From: Siphonodentalium dalli
Taxonomy: Eukaryota > Mollusca > Scaphopoda > Gadilida > Siphonodentaliidae
Length of the DNA stretch: 64,000 nt
Reading direction: 5' to 3'
Assembly: GCA_032622095.1 (NCBI GenBank)
Contig: CP136068.1
Location: 6,675,314 to 6,739,313 of the forward strand
Shown: positions 1 to 11,639 of the stretch, one piece after another
Position numbering within the stretch: the first letter of the stretch is position 1
How the letters are laid out: every line of letters starts with the position of its first letter
Program-made: the position numbers and the translations under genes
The notes under the pieces: model-generated
Database searches by the model: none
The model's input: only the letters and a program-made list of their open reading frames with translations
Told to the model about the DNA's origin: nothing

Positions 1-130
1 ACCGCATTATTATTTCAGCACGTGTTAACATAAAGACATGAGATCGGAACTACGAGGCCAGCTAATAAATACATATTTGCATAGCACGGTCAGCTTATCG
101 ATATAATATGATAGCAAGGTCAGCTAATCA
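1..130. repeat. Degenerate CAAGGTCAGCTAATA-type tandem repeat, left fragment
   Basis: Two or three diverged units of the form 'atagCAAGGTCAGCTAATAaatatatac' are visible. The same motif builds the longer array at 2390-2965 and recurs near 38510-38590 and 39600-39700, in each case downstream of exon 2 of gene A or B. No coding signal. Confidence 0.5.
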
Positions 131-139
131 TCATTACAT

Positions 140-1550
140 GTTACTCGCTGATGTGCCGACTTCGTCCGGTCTATTTAGGGATTTCTTTGACAGAAACATG
201 CCTATATGGGCGTATATGAGCAAGGTCAAGGACAGTATCGCATACGAAACTGGACCAGCCCATATTGATCCCGGGATCAAAGTAGGCCAACATGCCAAAT
301 TTGAGTCGGATCGGTCGAGTTCCAGAAACATGCCTATGTGAGCGTATATGAGCGAGGTCAAGGTCAATGTCAAGGACACGGTCGGACGTAAAATTGGACC
401 CGTTCATGTTGTTTCCGGATCAAAGTTGGCCTACATAGCAAATTTGAATCGGATCGGTAGAGCAGTGGTCAAGTCTAGAACACACATGCACACATACATA
501 CACCCTTACAGACATACAAACGTTCAAAAATATATAATACTAGCTGGTGGACCCGACTTCGTCCGGGCTGTTTCCCCTCTGCTTTTCTGCGAATTGCGCG
601 ATTTGACCTTGAATTGTCCATTTTGAATGTCAAGGTCAGGTGGGGTCACGATTTGACACGTCGAAAACACTGCCCGAACAAAAGTACCCGACAAAAGTAC
701 CCGTCGAAATCCATCCGGTTTTATCCGATTTGACCTTGAATTGTTCATTTTAAAGGTCAAGGTCAGGTCAGGGTCACGATTTGACCCGTCGAAATCACAT
801 ACAAATTCGCGATTTTACCTTGAATTGACCCGATTTCAAGGTCACGTCGCACGAGCAAATGAATAGGCTTATGACACTCCCCATACGAAAGTATCCTATA
901 CACTAATTTTCATCGAAATCCCGTAATACTCGGGCGTTTGACCTTGAAATGACCCGATTTCAAGGCGAAGGTCACGTCGCACAGGCAAATTAATAGGCCC
1001 ATGCCACTACCCGTTCGAAAGTACCCCCACATACCAAGCTTCATCGAAATCGGCTCGGCCGTTTTCGAGTCTACCTCGAACAGACAGACAGACAGATTTC
1101 CCAAAATATATAATAGACTAGCAGATTAGCCCGCCACTGCGTGGTTCGTCCCATGGCTTTGTTCGAAAAAGCAATTGCAACAGCTTCCGAGACACGTGTG
1201 TTGCACCTAGGTATAAAATTTCGTCGACATCCGCCAGTTTTACCCGATTTGACCTTGAATTGATAATTTTGAATGTCAAGGTCAGGTGGGGGTCACAATG
1301 TGACTCGTCCATAAAACTTCCCGGACAAAAGTACCCCTAGGTAGCAAGTTTCGGCTCAGTCGGTCAAGCCGTTTCGAGTCTATAAAGGACACATACATAT
1401 ATATCATTTGTGGGTACCCATTTCAATGTCAAGTTCACTTCGCGCGGAAAGACTTACCCGATGAAAATCTCCCCCGTTCCCTGGAACACCTAAATACGAA
1501 ATCAAGTACGAAATTTCGTCTCGAGACTGTCAATTGAGCCGTATTTATAC
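140..1550. repeat. Dispersed TCAAGGTCA-rich repeat family, composite copy
   Basis: This stretch is made of sub-blocks containing CCCGACTTCGTCCGGGC, TGACCTTGAATTG, TCAAGGTCAGGT, CCCGACAAAAGTACCCG, AAGGTCACGTCGCAC and a CAGACAGACAGACAG run followed by 'atatataatagactagc'. The same blocks occur in the opposite orientation at 32050-32690, and a related one at 30845-31070, so it is an interspersed element. Several short ORFs cross it, but they lie in shifting frames and look like shadows. Whether it is a SINE, a MITE or the 3' part of a larger element cannot be decided here. Confidence 0.75.
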
Positions 1551-1555
1551 CCGTC

Positions 1556-2389
1556 ATGTATATAAACGCCCTTTATCAACAACACTGCGGATACGAACGC
1601 TCTTTAACTATCACGCGATTAACCTCACAATTCCAAGGATGGCGGCAGTATGAAGGGAGAAGGAGTGTTCGGACTTTCTCAGAAGCGATGCGACGACGCT
1701 GTCCGTGTTTTGTTACCCTTAGTAAGGAAGTTTGGGCTCAATCGGTCAATATATATATATACGGAAGTCTCACAATATATAGTAGATATTACTTGGTTGT
1801 TTCCATATTTGAGTTATGATGCTGATGTCTGTCTGACCTGAGGCCACAAGCCTATGTCTAATAAGACAGACCGATGCCTCATATATGCAACTCGGTCAAT
1901 GTGGAACAACAGATTAGTACGTATTATATTAATTAGCAACAATGCAATAGTTGTTTCACAATATGCATAGATTAACATACCAGAGTGTGCTTTAATAACT
2001 TAACAATTAATCCAGCAATATTTATTCTTGTGAAATTTGTGAAGAATATGCAGCGATTTCACATTAATGTCTGTTTCCACTGGGAGTGAAATTGATACTG
2101 ATACATGTAGTTCATCCACGTATATTTAATCATCAATGCCAGTCCGTAATTCATCCGAAAACAATTGCAATCTACCTTCCGTCAACTCAATAGTCTTTAC
2201 CGATCGAGCTAAGTACGCATGACGTCATTTGCGTTACCATTGAATTATTGGTCGCATTTCTACTTGTTGGCGGATTTTGTTTACTTAATGGTCGTGTTTT
2301 CCACTTATTGGCCACCTGATATTACTTATTACGCGGGCAGCTTTCTACTAAGTACAGCCGATAACCTATAGCTAAAGAATAAATACTGC
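1556..2389. other. No gene seen
   Basis: AT-rich sequence with short spurious ORFs. I see no splice-flanked exon matching gene B or C exons 3-6 on the minus strand, so the downstream exons of gene A probably lie left of the window. Confidence 0.5.
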
Positions 2390-2965
2390 ATTAGCAAGGC
2401 CAGCTATGCATATATACTATCATATAAATGCCAGTTTTAAAAATATACACACTAATAGCAAGGCCAGCGACTAAATATGTACTATCGTGACATGAAAATG
2501 CCAGCTAATAAATATATACTTTCATAACAAAGTTTCCAAATAGATATGTATTATCATAGCAAGGGCAGCTAATACATATATATGTTCATAATAAGGTCGG
2601 CTATTATAGATATATACCATCATAGCAGGACCAGCTAATATATATACATAAATATGACCATAGCAAGGTCAGCTAATACATATGTATTATCAAACCGAGG
2701 TCAGCTAATACATATGAACTCTCATAGCAAGGTCAGGCAATAAGTATATATTTTCATTTGAGGCCAGTTAATATGTGTATATACTCTCACAGCAAGGACG
2801 GCTAATAAATATATAATACCATATCAAATCAGCCAATAAATATATAATACCACATCAAATCAGCTAATAAATATCTACTTTCAAAGCGACACCAGATCAT
2901 TAATGTATACTCTCATTGGAAGGCCAGCTAATAAATAAATACAATAATAGCGAGGTCAGTTAATA
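2390..2965. repeat. Degenerate tandem array of CAAGGTCAGCTAATAAATATATA units
   Basis: About a dozen or more imperfect units of roughly 40-50 bp, each with 'tcatAGCAAGGTCAGCTAATA' followed by an ATATA tract. The array stops about 35 bp beyond the exon 2 donor of gene A. A shorter version sits at the same place in gene B (39600-39700), so the array predates the A/B duplication and then grew or shrank. Confidence 0.7.
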
Positions 2966-3000
2966 AAAATATAACTGATTGATCAGATATCTGAACTCAC

Positions 3001-3223
3001 CCCTAAGAAACTCGTAAACAACATTATCTTCATCGAAAACGCTTTCATCGCTTTCCTCGGACGTAGAACTATCGTCGTCGCCCTCAGAATCGAAAAAGTA
3101 TCTATAATCTAGATCATCTTCATCAGAAAGAAATGTATCTTCCCTTTTTTTGACATTCCCGTCTCCCTGTTCATCATTCATCTTATCCTTGAATCGTGCG
3201 TATGCGGTAGCACCAAAACTGGC
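3001..3223 (-). CDS. Gene A exon 2
   Basis: Acceptor TTCTCGACAG ends at 3224. The exon is 223 nt and ends in phase 1 at CTTAGGG before GTGAGTTCAG. Alignment with gene B exon 2 (232 nt) and gene C exon 2 (145 nt) shows the same 14-residue start and the same exit phase. The acidic middle is shared with B only. Confidence 0.82.
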
Positions 3224-6200
3224 CTGTCGAGAATAACAGTATGCGAAATGAAGGCTTGATCATAAACACACCAAACAAAGTAAGGTCCACCTCATATAAT
3301 ACCCGGTATCTCATGTTATTTACCCGATAGTTTTGACATTTTGAAAGAATTTAGAACATGGTTAAAGAGTACAATGTGGGAGCTAATTATCCGGATGATA
3401 AATGTAGCACAATGTGGGAGTTAATTATCCGGATGATAAATGTAGCACAATGTGGGAGTTAATTAACCGGATGATAAGTGTAGCACAATGTGGGAGTTCA
3501 TTAACCGGATGGTACATGTAGCACAATGTGGGAGTTCATTATCCGGATGGTAAATGTAGCACAATGTGGGAGTTCATTATCCGGCTGATTTTCTAACGTT
3601 CTTCTGATTGTCGCTTAATAGCGCGTGTACGCATTGAGCTCTCGGGTACGTCACGACACCACCGACAATTAATTCGCTCTTAACACCTCGGACTTCGTCA
3701 GCGTGTCCGACGAAAATGAAAGTTATCTGTCCAAATGTCCCATTTTCATGTCGAATGGTGATATTAACCTCATTTGTCAGGTGCATGGATATATAATGAT
3801 TATTATATACCATATAAGGATTATTTAATAATTTCTTATCTGAGCTGTCATGCATGAATAAACTCTAATTTCTATTAGAAATGGCCCCGTTTTGTTATGC
3901 TGTTAATTTGTGACTGGATGCATCGCTCGAAGTACGTTATTTTACAATAAAAACTGCATGGTGTCGCTGAAAGTATGGGACAATCAATATATAAGGCATA
4001 TCTATAGCCGGTATATGATAGACACCGGTCGTGCGTTTCAATCCACCACGCGCAATCCCAGATCTGCACCAGAAACGATTTGACGATAACATTAGCACCG
4101 ATATGTTCCCGAACATGAGTCATGCATGGTGACATTTATGAAGGTAACAAATATATTCTCATGAAGGAAAATTGTTAGCAAATAGATAACGGTAGGAAAT
4201 AAAGTCTGTCTCGTCGTCCCTGTTGGTAACGTTGAACATAAACTGCATTTAATCTCAACATAAATATGTTGCGTAAACTCTGCTTTTACTGATTTAACTT
4301 TTTTTTTTTATTTATATTTACCTACCCATCAGGAGGCGTCAAAATTATCCCCTTTATTTGGGTGCTAATTAGCCTGGAGTGACCATGTACACACGAGTAA
4401 GATAGTTTGCGACAATGTCGTCGCACGAACATTGGATGACTGGCAGCGTAATTCTTGGATAAACGGCTTTATTGTGGATTGTTATTCAACTACGAATGGT
4501 ATACTTTACACCAGGTAGCATAAACATAGGCATTTCTAAGTTGACTAATAAACCACGACAATTGACTGTCACGGAAATAAAGATTTAGAGTAGTGTTATA
4601 TACCATTATATATATAGTTATGGGCGCTGTCAGGAAGACAACTTTTATGGCCATGACACCGACCGGCTTGAATTAATTGTACATTTCCTTTTGACAAACC
4701 ACTGTATTTAATAATGTATAATGAACATGCATATTTTTTTATCTAATAAAACATACTAAATCATCATTTACTCTGCACATCCACACACATTCGTACACCG
4801 AGTAGCACACCACGTGGCAATGTTTGTCCGAAACTCCTGCGCATGCGCCTCGCAGTGGAATTTTGTTTTTGGATAGATATGTTTAATCTTCCAACCAAGA
4901 TATACATGGTACGAAGAAAAGAAAAAACAAACAAAACTGAATGGCAATAAACAATACCTATCCTTAGCCACGCGCGGAGAAGTGGAGTCGCGATTCTTAT
5001 TGTTGAATTTTATGGGGGTAGTGGAGTAGACCAAATTATTGGCACTGGCTAAATTTGACAATTTGATTAGTCTTTTTCCGCTTATATAGGGACCCACTTG
5101 TCGGCGCATGGCATAGGATTTAACAAACTAGTATATGGAACTGTATGATATGGCAGATTGACAGGTTGCCAGCCTGGTTCGTCCGTTGGCTAACCAGGAG
5201 AGGTTCCAACGGTCTGTTGAATGTATTTAAGGAAACGACAAGTTCTTTTCATGACTGATGGTCGAGAATTTTGTAAAATTGTTCTCAGTTTCAATAAAGA
5301 ATAGAGTGATTTATTAAAAATTGGCAATAGAGCCTCGCGTTCTGTGTCAAAGGTAATACACTCTATGAGGTAATGCAGTTCATCGCCCACCTTTCCTTGA
5401 TTACAAAGGGTGCAAAATCTTTCTTCTTTTGGTACATTTAGCCAAGTTCCACTCTCAATGGGAAGGGTGTTATTTTGGGTTCTGAATCGAGCGAGTATGA
5501 ACACAAACGTTTGATTTTTAGACGATAAGTACCGTTCAAATTGAAAATTGGTCTTGATTATGGAATAAAATGAGCCTTTTCTAGAGTTTGAGGATATCGG
5601 AATGCCATTTCTAAATAAATTGATTTTTCAGCACATTTTTAACACGTGAATATATTGTGTTCAAATTGAAATAAAATTGGTTTTTCCATACATTTGACAT
5701 TCCACAGTTGTCAAGGGTTTCCTTTACTAACGATAGCCAAGAGGGACTGGTTTAGGACATCTGGTGAATGCGTATATTCCATTTTCAAAAATCACATGTT
5801 CAACTTTGATGCTCAACATAATCGCGGATTGTTGGGATAACTGGGTGATCAGTGCTTACCGGTCTTACTAATATGTGGGATTGTCATGAACTTGACTAGT
5901 TGTCACTCTGTGGGAATATAGGGGAAAGGTGTTGAAGACCCACCCCCTCCCCCATTATTTATTGCTGTGGGAACAAAATGGTTGGAAAATAACAATTGTA
6001 ATAAAATGTAATAAAAAAGTAATCGATTACATTTACTAAAGTAATTGTAATCGTAATCGATTACATTGAAAAAAATGTAAGCAGTAATCGTAATCGTAAT
6101 CATGTAAATCAAAAGTAATTGTAATTGTAATCGATTACATTGGCATGTAATCGCCCCAACCCTGCCCCGATATTTGGTCGACTGCATTCGCTCAAAAGGA

Positions 6201-7820
6201 TCCCTGCCCCGTATGGCGGACAAAACCAGAGTTATTGACAAATATGTGTTGGACACAAACACCTCCGTAATGCATGTCACTCGTATAATGGGTGTTTGCA
6301 CAAAATGTGAAAAGAATGCTTACCGTCAATACAGTTTTGGGGGATAACACTTGGTTGGTCTGCCAAGTGAATCGGGTCATTTCGAGTACATGTAGAGGAC
6401 CAATGACTGGGGTGGATCAAAACAATGCCCCTAAATTGCCACATAGTAACAACTGATCTAGTTCAAGAAAAGCGCACACGACAGTACCGCCGCTGCCACG
6501 CAATAAACACTGGTCAGCCAGTTAACCCACCAACACTTGATGCCGTTGATTACCCAAGTTGAAAATGTCACTTTTTTGAAAATGGCAAAATTTTAAATCA
6601 AGCATCAACCAGAAGACGGTTAGAAAAACATCGGGATAAATGTTCTGCATGTACCATGTTCTCTATTTCGTTCAAAATTAAAAAAAAACAACGGACGAGT
6701 GACGTAGGAGACACAGGGTACTATATAAGAAACTTACTTTTTTTAGTTTATATTTCGCAAATAATACAAAAATTGTTAATGTACACGTAGCTAAGATTTG
6801 CGTGTGAAATTATATACCAACAATGGATAGAATGAGGATTATACACATATGTTCCTCCTCCAGTAAGAAACTACGTCTTTGGTCAGGCAGCCGCATTTCA
6901 AAATTTCAGAATAATTACTCATGATTTAACAAGTATAGTCATTAAAACATCACCACCATCACGCCGTCCTCCACAACAACAAAACAACGACAACAACCTG
7001 CATGTTACTAATAGGTGTTTAGCTAACGGTTAATCAGTCATGTTTGGAAATGTTATATGTATTGCATCTGCTACCAGTTTTCTATGCCCATAGTTTTTTG
7101 GAAAATATTTTACTTGATATATCCATTAACAGTTGAAACTTTGCTGCAACAATTCTCAACAATAAACTTATATTTAAAAAATACGATTTACCTTGACAGC
7201 CGTCAATTAAATGATGTTTCATGATGTGTCACATTTAGTTTCCAGCAAACTGATGCATGTCTAACTTATACTGCTGAGATTTCCATGGAAATCCCCATCC
7301 ACAATTGGTCACTTAACCTCCCCTTAACCGTTTCATGACGGGATCTGCGCTTGTGCAGCATTCAATACCATGTTCCAGTGCACAGGTGGTCTCGCATATA
7401 TATAAGATAATACACTGGCTTACATTATCAAGGTCAATATCGTTAGGCCAATGTATTCTCTTATACATTGTACATGCGAATCTCCCTATGAGAGATATGC
7501 ATGCACTGGAAAAGGGGTTTTGCAAAATTTCAGGACTCTCCAGCCATGAAAGGCTTAACGAGTCGGTACAACAAGACGAAGAGCGAAATTAATACAGCCA
7601 TGATATCGATCGACGTACCCCTATGTGTGTATGTTTATCTGATATCAATCGACTCGTTTAAATGTGCATTTCAATTACGAGCACCCGGTGATTTCTAAAC
7701 AAAATGGAAGAAATATTATAATTGACAAACTGCTGCAGATCGATCATTACTTTCCGGAGGAGCATTTCGAGGAAAGTCTATACATGTCTCGCAAGGAGAA
7801 AGGTCATGTGTACTCACCAT
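3001..7820 (-). CDS. Gene A: unrecognised acidic protein, 5' part only (exons 1-2)
   Basis: I do not recognise this protein. It is the paralogue of genes B and C in this window. The coding sequence begins with ATG at 7820-7818, the last three bases of exon 1, directly before a GTGAGT donor. A 4.6-kb intron follows, ending in TTCTCGACAG, and exon 2 (3223-3001) encodes 74 codons plus one base. Residues 2-15 read ASFGATAYARFKDK, close to gene B (ASFGATAYARFKEK). After that comes a strongly acidic stretch with several Ser/Thr-x-x-Asp/Glu sites that casein kinase 2 could use, ending near DEDNVVYEF. The frame is open with no stop, and both splice sites are intact, so nothing visible marks it as a pseudogene. 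Exons 3-6 are not in the window. Its first intron carries a LINE fragment (5190-5760) and a Tc1 relic (6213-6545). The cellular role is unknown. Confidence 0.72.
3371..3590. repeat. 38-bp minisatellite in intron 1 of gene A
   Basis: Five to six near-identical units 'acaatgtgggagttaattat / ccggatgataaatgtagc'. The matching place in gene B intron 1 (near 40100) has a single copy ('acaatgtgggagttgattac'), so the array expanded in A after the duplication. Confidence 0.88.
3591..5189. other. Intron 1 of gene A, sequence largely absent from gene B
   Basis: Around 3600 and again near 5770 the sequence matches gene B intron 1 (40130-40330). The stretch between, which ends in the LINE fragment, has no partner there. 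I see no exon or transposase in 3650-5189. Confidence 0.5.
5190..5760 (-). pseudogene. Non-LTR retrotransposon ORF2, C-terminal fragment, decayed
   Basis: The minus strand encodes the region downstream of the reverse transcriptase domain of a LINE. From the 5' side it reads SWLSLVKETLDNCG, VWKNQ, KNQFI-stop-KWHSDIL, then after a frameshift FERYLSS, LARFRTQNNTLPIE, and the zinc-binding segment ERFCTLCNQGKVGDELHYL followed by IEC. That C-x2-C-x(7-8)-H-x4-C pattern after an 'R-(F/C)RT-N--LPIE-G-W' block is typical of the C terminus of L1/I/jockey-type endonuclease-reverse transcriptase polyproteins from molluscs. At least one stop and one frameshift break it, and the RT and endonuclease domains are missing, so it is a 5'-truncated dead copy. 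It lies in intron 1 of gene A on the same strand as the gene. Confidence 0.85.
5990..6163 (-). mobile_element. GTAATCGATTAC-rich transposon end
   Basis: On the minus strand the block starts CAGGGTTGGGGCGATTACATG and runs into repeated GTAATCGATTAC/AATGTAATC units. A CAGGGTTGGG start followed by GATTAC-rich subterminal repeats is familiar from hAT-like and related DNA-transposon ends in animals. Assignment to a superfamily is inference. No transposase is present. Confidence 0.5.
6213..6545 (+). pseudogene. Tc1/mariner-type transposase N-terminal remnant (intron 1, gene A)
   Basis: ATG at 6213 opens MADKTRVIDKYVLDTNTSV then MHVTRIMGV, which matches the N-terminal helix-turn-helix of Tc1-like transposases ('DR-RVI---L--NTSV-HVAR--GVS'). 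Downstream, in broken frames, is DSTAAAT and a 'Q-V' block resembling the linker 'STAAATP-----ISGQTV'. The frame is interrupted by stops. The homologous relic sits in gene B intron 1 at 40385-40850, so the insertion happened before A and B were duplicated. Confidence 0.62.
7340..7500. repeat. Diverged relative of the CATTCTCTTATATATGCGAG inverted-repeat element
   Basis: Contains 'gtgcacaggtggTCTCGCATATATATAAGAtaatacactggc' and 'ggCCAATGTATTCTCTTATAcattgtacatgcga', both of which resemble the terminal repeats of the element at 41267-41644. It is too diverged to define ends. Confidence 0.45.
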
Positions 7821-7885
7821 GGTTCGCGGTCCACGTGACAATATTCCACTAGACGGTCATCACAGGTCAGACGCCATATTGTGAG
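7818..7885 (-). promoter_or_regulatory. Gene A exon 1: 5' leader with start codon at the exon edge
   Basis: On the minus strand the leader reads ATGGCGTCTGACCTGTGATG ... CCGCGAACCATG before GTGAGT. The last ATG has the strong context ACCATG, and the G supplied by exon 2 completes it to ACCATGG. An upstream ATG opens a five-codon uORF ending in TGA. The leader is alignable with B (44275-44340) and C (53008-53074). No TATA box was recognised upstream, so the 5' end of the exon is a guess. Confidence 0.68.
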
Positions 7886-8800
7886 CATACACAGCTGGTT
7901 GTTTACTTGTTTTGATACATCGGTAGTCGGAGTATTGATCCGTCGTGACGTGCTTTGATAAAAGTGGGGTTTACATGCGCGCGATGTAATTATCTGCGGC
8001 GATAATCGTCCATTTATATGAAACCACCGATGACCAGATCAATTACATTATTATCGCAATCAAATAATTATGCGTTGTGACAAAAATGTGACGAGCGCTA
8101 CATTCTTTGCATTGGAACCGAAACCCTGGCCTATTGGCGTTATCGATATGAGCGTATTTGGTTCAATATATGCAATGTGCCCACACAAGACAAATTCACT
8201 TCTCCTCTCTAAAACCTAAACCCAAACTAAGCTAATTGGCAATACCTTTTACAGTCAACACAAGCGAATGCAAAATATCATTGTAAATGTGGCTACCCAA
8301 TTGGTTCATGATACTTGGAAAGCAATAATTAGCCTAATATTAAGCCGGACATTTCAGCGGAGACCTCTATAGAATAATGAAACAACACCGGCCGTGTTTA
8401 GCTCCAAGCCAATTTTGAGCGATTGGTGAATTTTATAATTTATCAGATATTTATGTCAAAATTCAATTCAACGCACGCATGTAAACGAAGCCCAATTTCA
8501 CATTATTTATTGACATTCCATTGTAGCCGTACCTGTATTGAAAACACTAATACACTTGACTGCCACTTATTGATCATTATTAGTAACACGGCCCAAGCCT
8601 TGCCTACGCTAGCCCACTTTATTAGAATCCAAGCGTATAACATTCAAGGTGCGTCGCTCCCAACTCTATACATGTAGTACTCACCCTACGTGGCTTGATG
8701 TGATGTTCGTGCTTGCGAGGACGTAATGATACAATATAACTGTAGGAGCTTTCTCTTGCTTGCTGTCAACTCATTTCTACATACTTACGGTATCAAAACC
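7886..8800. other. Upstream flank of gene A, duplicated upstream of gene B
   Basis: Blocks such as AAACCCTGGCCTATTGGCG and CATTCCATTGTAGCCGTACC recur in the same order at 45880-46400 upstream of gene B. The duplication unit therefore includes about 1 kb of promoter-side sequence. No exon seen. Confidence 0.65.
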
Positions 8801-8879
8801 TTATTCAAAGCACGATGCATGTTGCTATTCTTAGGCCAGTCAAAATAATGTCACCTGGTATGATGGAATGTGATGTATC

Positions 8880-9640
8880 CACAGCCAGCTCCCTCGCTAC
8901 TGATGGGATATCGTACAATGGAAGAAATGCTCCATTTTTAAAGCCACATGGCGGTTTGCGCTCCAAAAATACATCTAATTATATTCGCTCTCGATTTTTC
9001 CCGGTTACGAAATAGGTCGATAACTTATTTGACAACCTTTCTACTTCCTATATGTCACAGAAAGACTCATTGAAGTCATACATATACTACTTTGAACACA
9101 GTTTGGGTCACAAAAAAAAAACATCAATATATATGACTATGTTTCGTGCGGACATAATTTATGAATTTTACATATATTTATGTATTTTCCCACCTATATA
9201 TGTACTATATTATCCACATATACTGTATATCTATTCATCTATTCCTGATATGGCAGAAATAAATAGCGTGTATTTCACTGGCGTGGGGAAAACTTGAAAA
9301 CAGCTGAATGACTGTGACCATGGCAAGTATGTTATGGAAGCAGATGCACGAAGCTGGTGTATCAATATTTCGTGTATTTGTCAACCTATCTTGTACCTCC
9401 TATCAAATTACGCAGACAAAATTTTTAATCTCGAATGAAACATGTCCATTTAAACATAACGTCCGTACATGTGACGTGTACGTGTGGCAAACGGTTCTTA
9501 GAATTTCAAAATGCACTGAATCAATCCAAAGTAGTTCGAGAAATTTATTATGTACCCTCTGCCTTGTATTTATGTTGTCCAACTGGTACCACTATAGCGT
9601 CCAACCGACGGTGGAAATTGCTAACCTAACACCCATAATT
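8880..9640. repeat. Dispersed repeat shared with 57430-57790 and about 43620-43700
   Basis: 'catgGCGGTTTGCGCTCCAAAAATAC', 'CCTGATATGGCAGAAATAAATAGCGT' and later short blocks recur in the same order at 57450-57700 (CATGTCGGTTTGCGCTCCAA; CTGATATGGTAGCGATAAAG). Neither strand gives a recognisable protein. It is probably a decayed mobile element of unknown class. Confidence 0.5.
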
Positions 9641-10744
9641 GGATATTCAGTCAAACACGTTACCGCTACATGCAAATTCCCCTTTGTAGCATACATCAAT
9701 TTCCAAATTCTATATTTTCATTTGCAATCCCTTTAGCGTTGTAAATAGAAGGTATATTGTATGCTTTATATCTACTGAATATAGATAACAATAACCTATG
9801 TAATAAATGTCTGAATAGTTGTATACATATGGTCTAACAATGTCACAGACTAACCGTTATCCGTACATCAATACATTGCATCATGATGCACGCGTGATGA
9901 AGATATTGACACGTGATACGTGACACTGTTTGTTAACAATTAAGCCCCATCGTCACTTCTGACTCGGACATAACCATATTTGTGACTCTGTATAGCACAT
10001 ACGGTAATAACGATCAACATTGGTCTGTACTAAAACAAATGTGTTAGCAAATTGTATTAGCCTTCGGTCCATGTTAATATTCATGCCAATCTGACGTTCT
10101 GGTGTGCCAAAATTGCATCGCTACAACCAAACAAGTAAGTACAAACTGATATTACATGCAAACGGCATTCTACATGCCAAATTTGCTTCACTGAAACCAA
10201 GCAAGTCACAATAATAATTGACGACATAAAGGAGACATTTGAGTTTTTGAAATTAGTAATATGCACTATCCGAGCTTTGGGATCTATTTTGGCAAGATCC
10301 CCCATATTTTGAAGTGTTTGTCAACAACCAAGCAATATTTTTGACAAATCACCTGTAACAGTTTTGTTTACATAACAATAGTTTCAATGCGCAAAAGTGT
10401 GTTATTGGAAAAATATCAATAATAAACATGATTACAAAATTGATCATGTTCTTTTATTAATGGTGTTTTTACTGACGTATATATTTTTTCCTTTCTTTTG
10501 ACATCCATACATTTATGCACCATCTTCATTATGTGGGGAAATTATATGACGGATAGGTTGTAAGCCATTATTTCTTTAACTCTACTTATGTTGACAAACG
10601 GAAAGGCAATTTTAACTTAATACACGAGTGTGTATTAATTTAAAATTGCTAGTCTGAATACGATTTGAAGAATAATTGTTCAATGCTTTGACATATTCCA
10701 ATGTTTACCGTCAAGTTTTGATTAAACGTTGGTCTCTTATTGGA
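9641..10744. other. No gene seen
   Basis: AT-rich intergenic sequence. Short ORFs only, none with splice context or family resemblance. Confidence 0.4.
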
Positions 10745-10855
10745 CTCCGGGAGAGCTTTCCGATGAATGGCAACAATCCATATATCCGACTAAATCCTGT
10801 AAAGTTACCCATAATGCTGCTGTGGTTAAGGGGTCGATTACTTAGGGCATTACTG
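10745..10855. mobile_element. Foldback MITE, half copy
   Basis: Runs from the palindrome centre (GGGAGAGCTTTCCGATGAAT) to the terminus CTGCTGTGGTTAAGGGGTCG ... GGGCATTACTG, followed by TA. It matches one arm of the full foldback copies at 16778-16939 and 33386-33596. Confidence 0.75.
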
Positions 10856-10859
10856 TAAT

Positions 10860-11639
10860 TTGACTGTTATTGATAATTCCACTGTATCAGTAATGTTCAC
10901 ATACAAATGGTTTTGATATGCGAAATATAATTACTGGAGAGTTATTAATAACGACAATAATGAAATTAATACATTTTTCTTCAATATGGCTGTATATTAA
11001 CGGATGCATATGGAGGGTATTCAATGTCGCAGAAAGTGCATTCTCTCCGATTGCGACCAAACATACATGCCATTCACGGTGTACCTGTCACCCTGATAAC
11101 GATACCGTGAACATTTTGTAAATCTGTGTAAAATTGACCGCGTTACCGGAGCTGAATGTTGAAAGAATTAATCATATCTTGTTCTCTCTAATTGAGGCTA
11201 ATGGTTAATAGAGGAGCTGAGTATTTATTGCATTTTCCAAATGGGAGGAGTGATTAGGACCGGAATGTTCCACTTACAAGTGTTTTGTCCCAACCGTTAC
11301 CGGTGTATGGCTGGGACAAAACAATCGGCTATATTTCCTGCCAAATCAAAACGGCTGAAGGAAGGAGCGATGTTAATGCATGAACAGGTACCTCGGTACA
11401 CTGTCTGTTCGCCCCCAAAGTTTGACCGCTCTAACGTAAAAGCAACCTGCCCACCTGCGGAGAACCCACTTCGAAGGCACCAAGTCCCTTTAATTTAACA
11501 TTTAAATTTGAATGTGTACGGGACATGTGCACATGCAAATCACGATGATCGACAAAACTTCACATATATGTGTGCGGCTGAATTTTGCTCCTATGTTTTC
11601 CGAGATGCTTAAAATTAGGAACAAACTACAATGTACCTG
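10860..11639. other. No gene seen
   Basis: Includes an 85-codon frame at 11241-11498 that has no recognisable family and no splice-site support. I treat it as non-coding. Confidence 0.35.

Noticed and set aside
4768-5109. 113-codon minus-strand ORF in gene A intron 1
   Set aside because: Low-complexity FVCFFFSS segment, no family resemblance, no partner in gene B.
5903-6301. 132-codon minus-strand ORF
   Set aside because: Runs through the GTAATC microsatellite-like block and the Tc1 relic; an artefact.
9308-9736. 142-codon plus-strand ORF
   Set aside because: Composition is like surrounding AT-rich DNA and no motif is visible; part overlaps a dispersed repeat.
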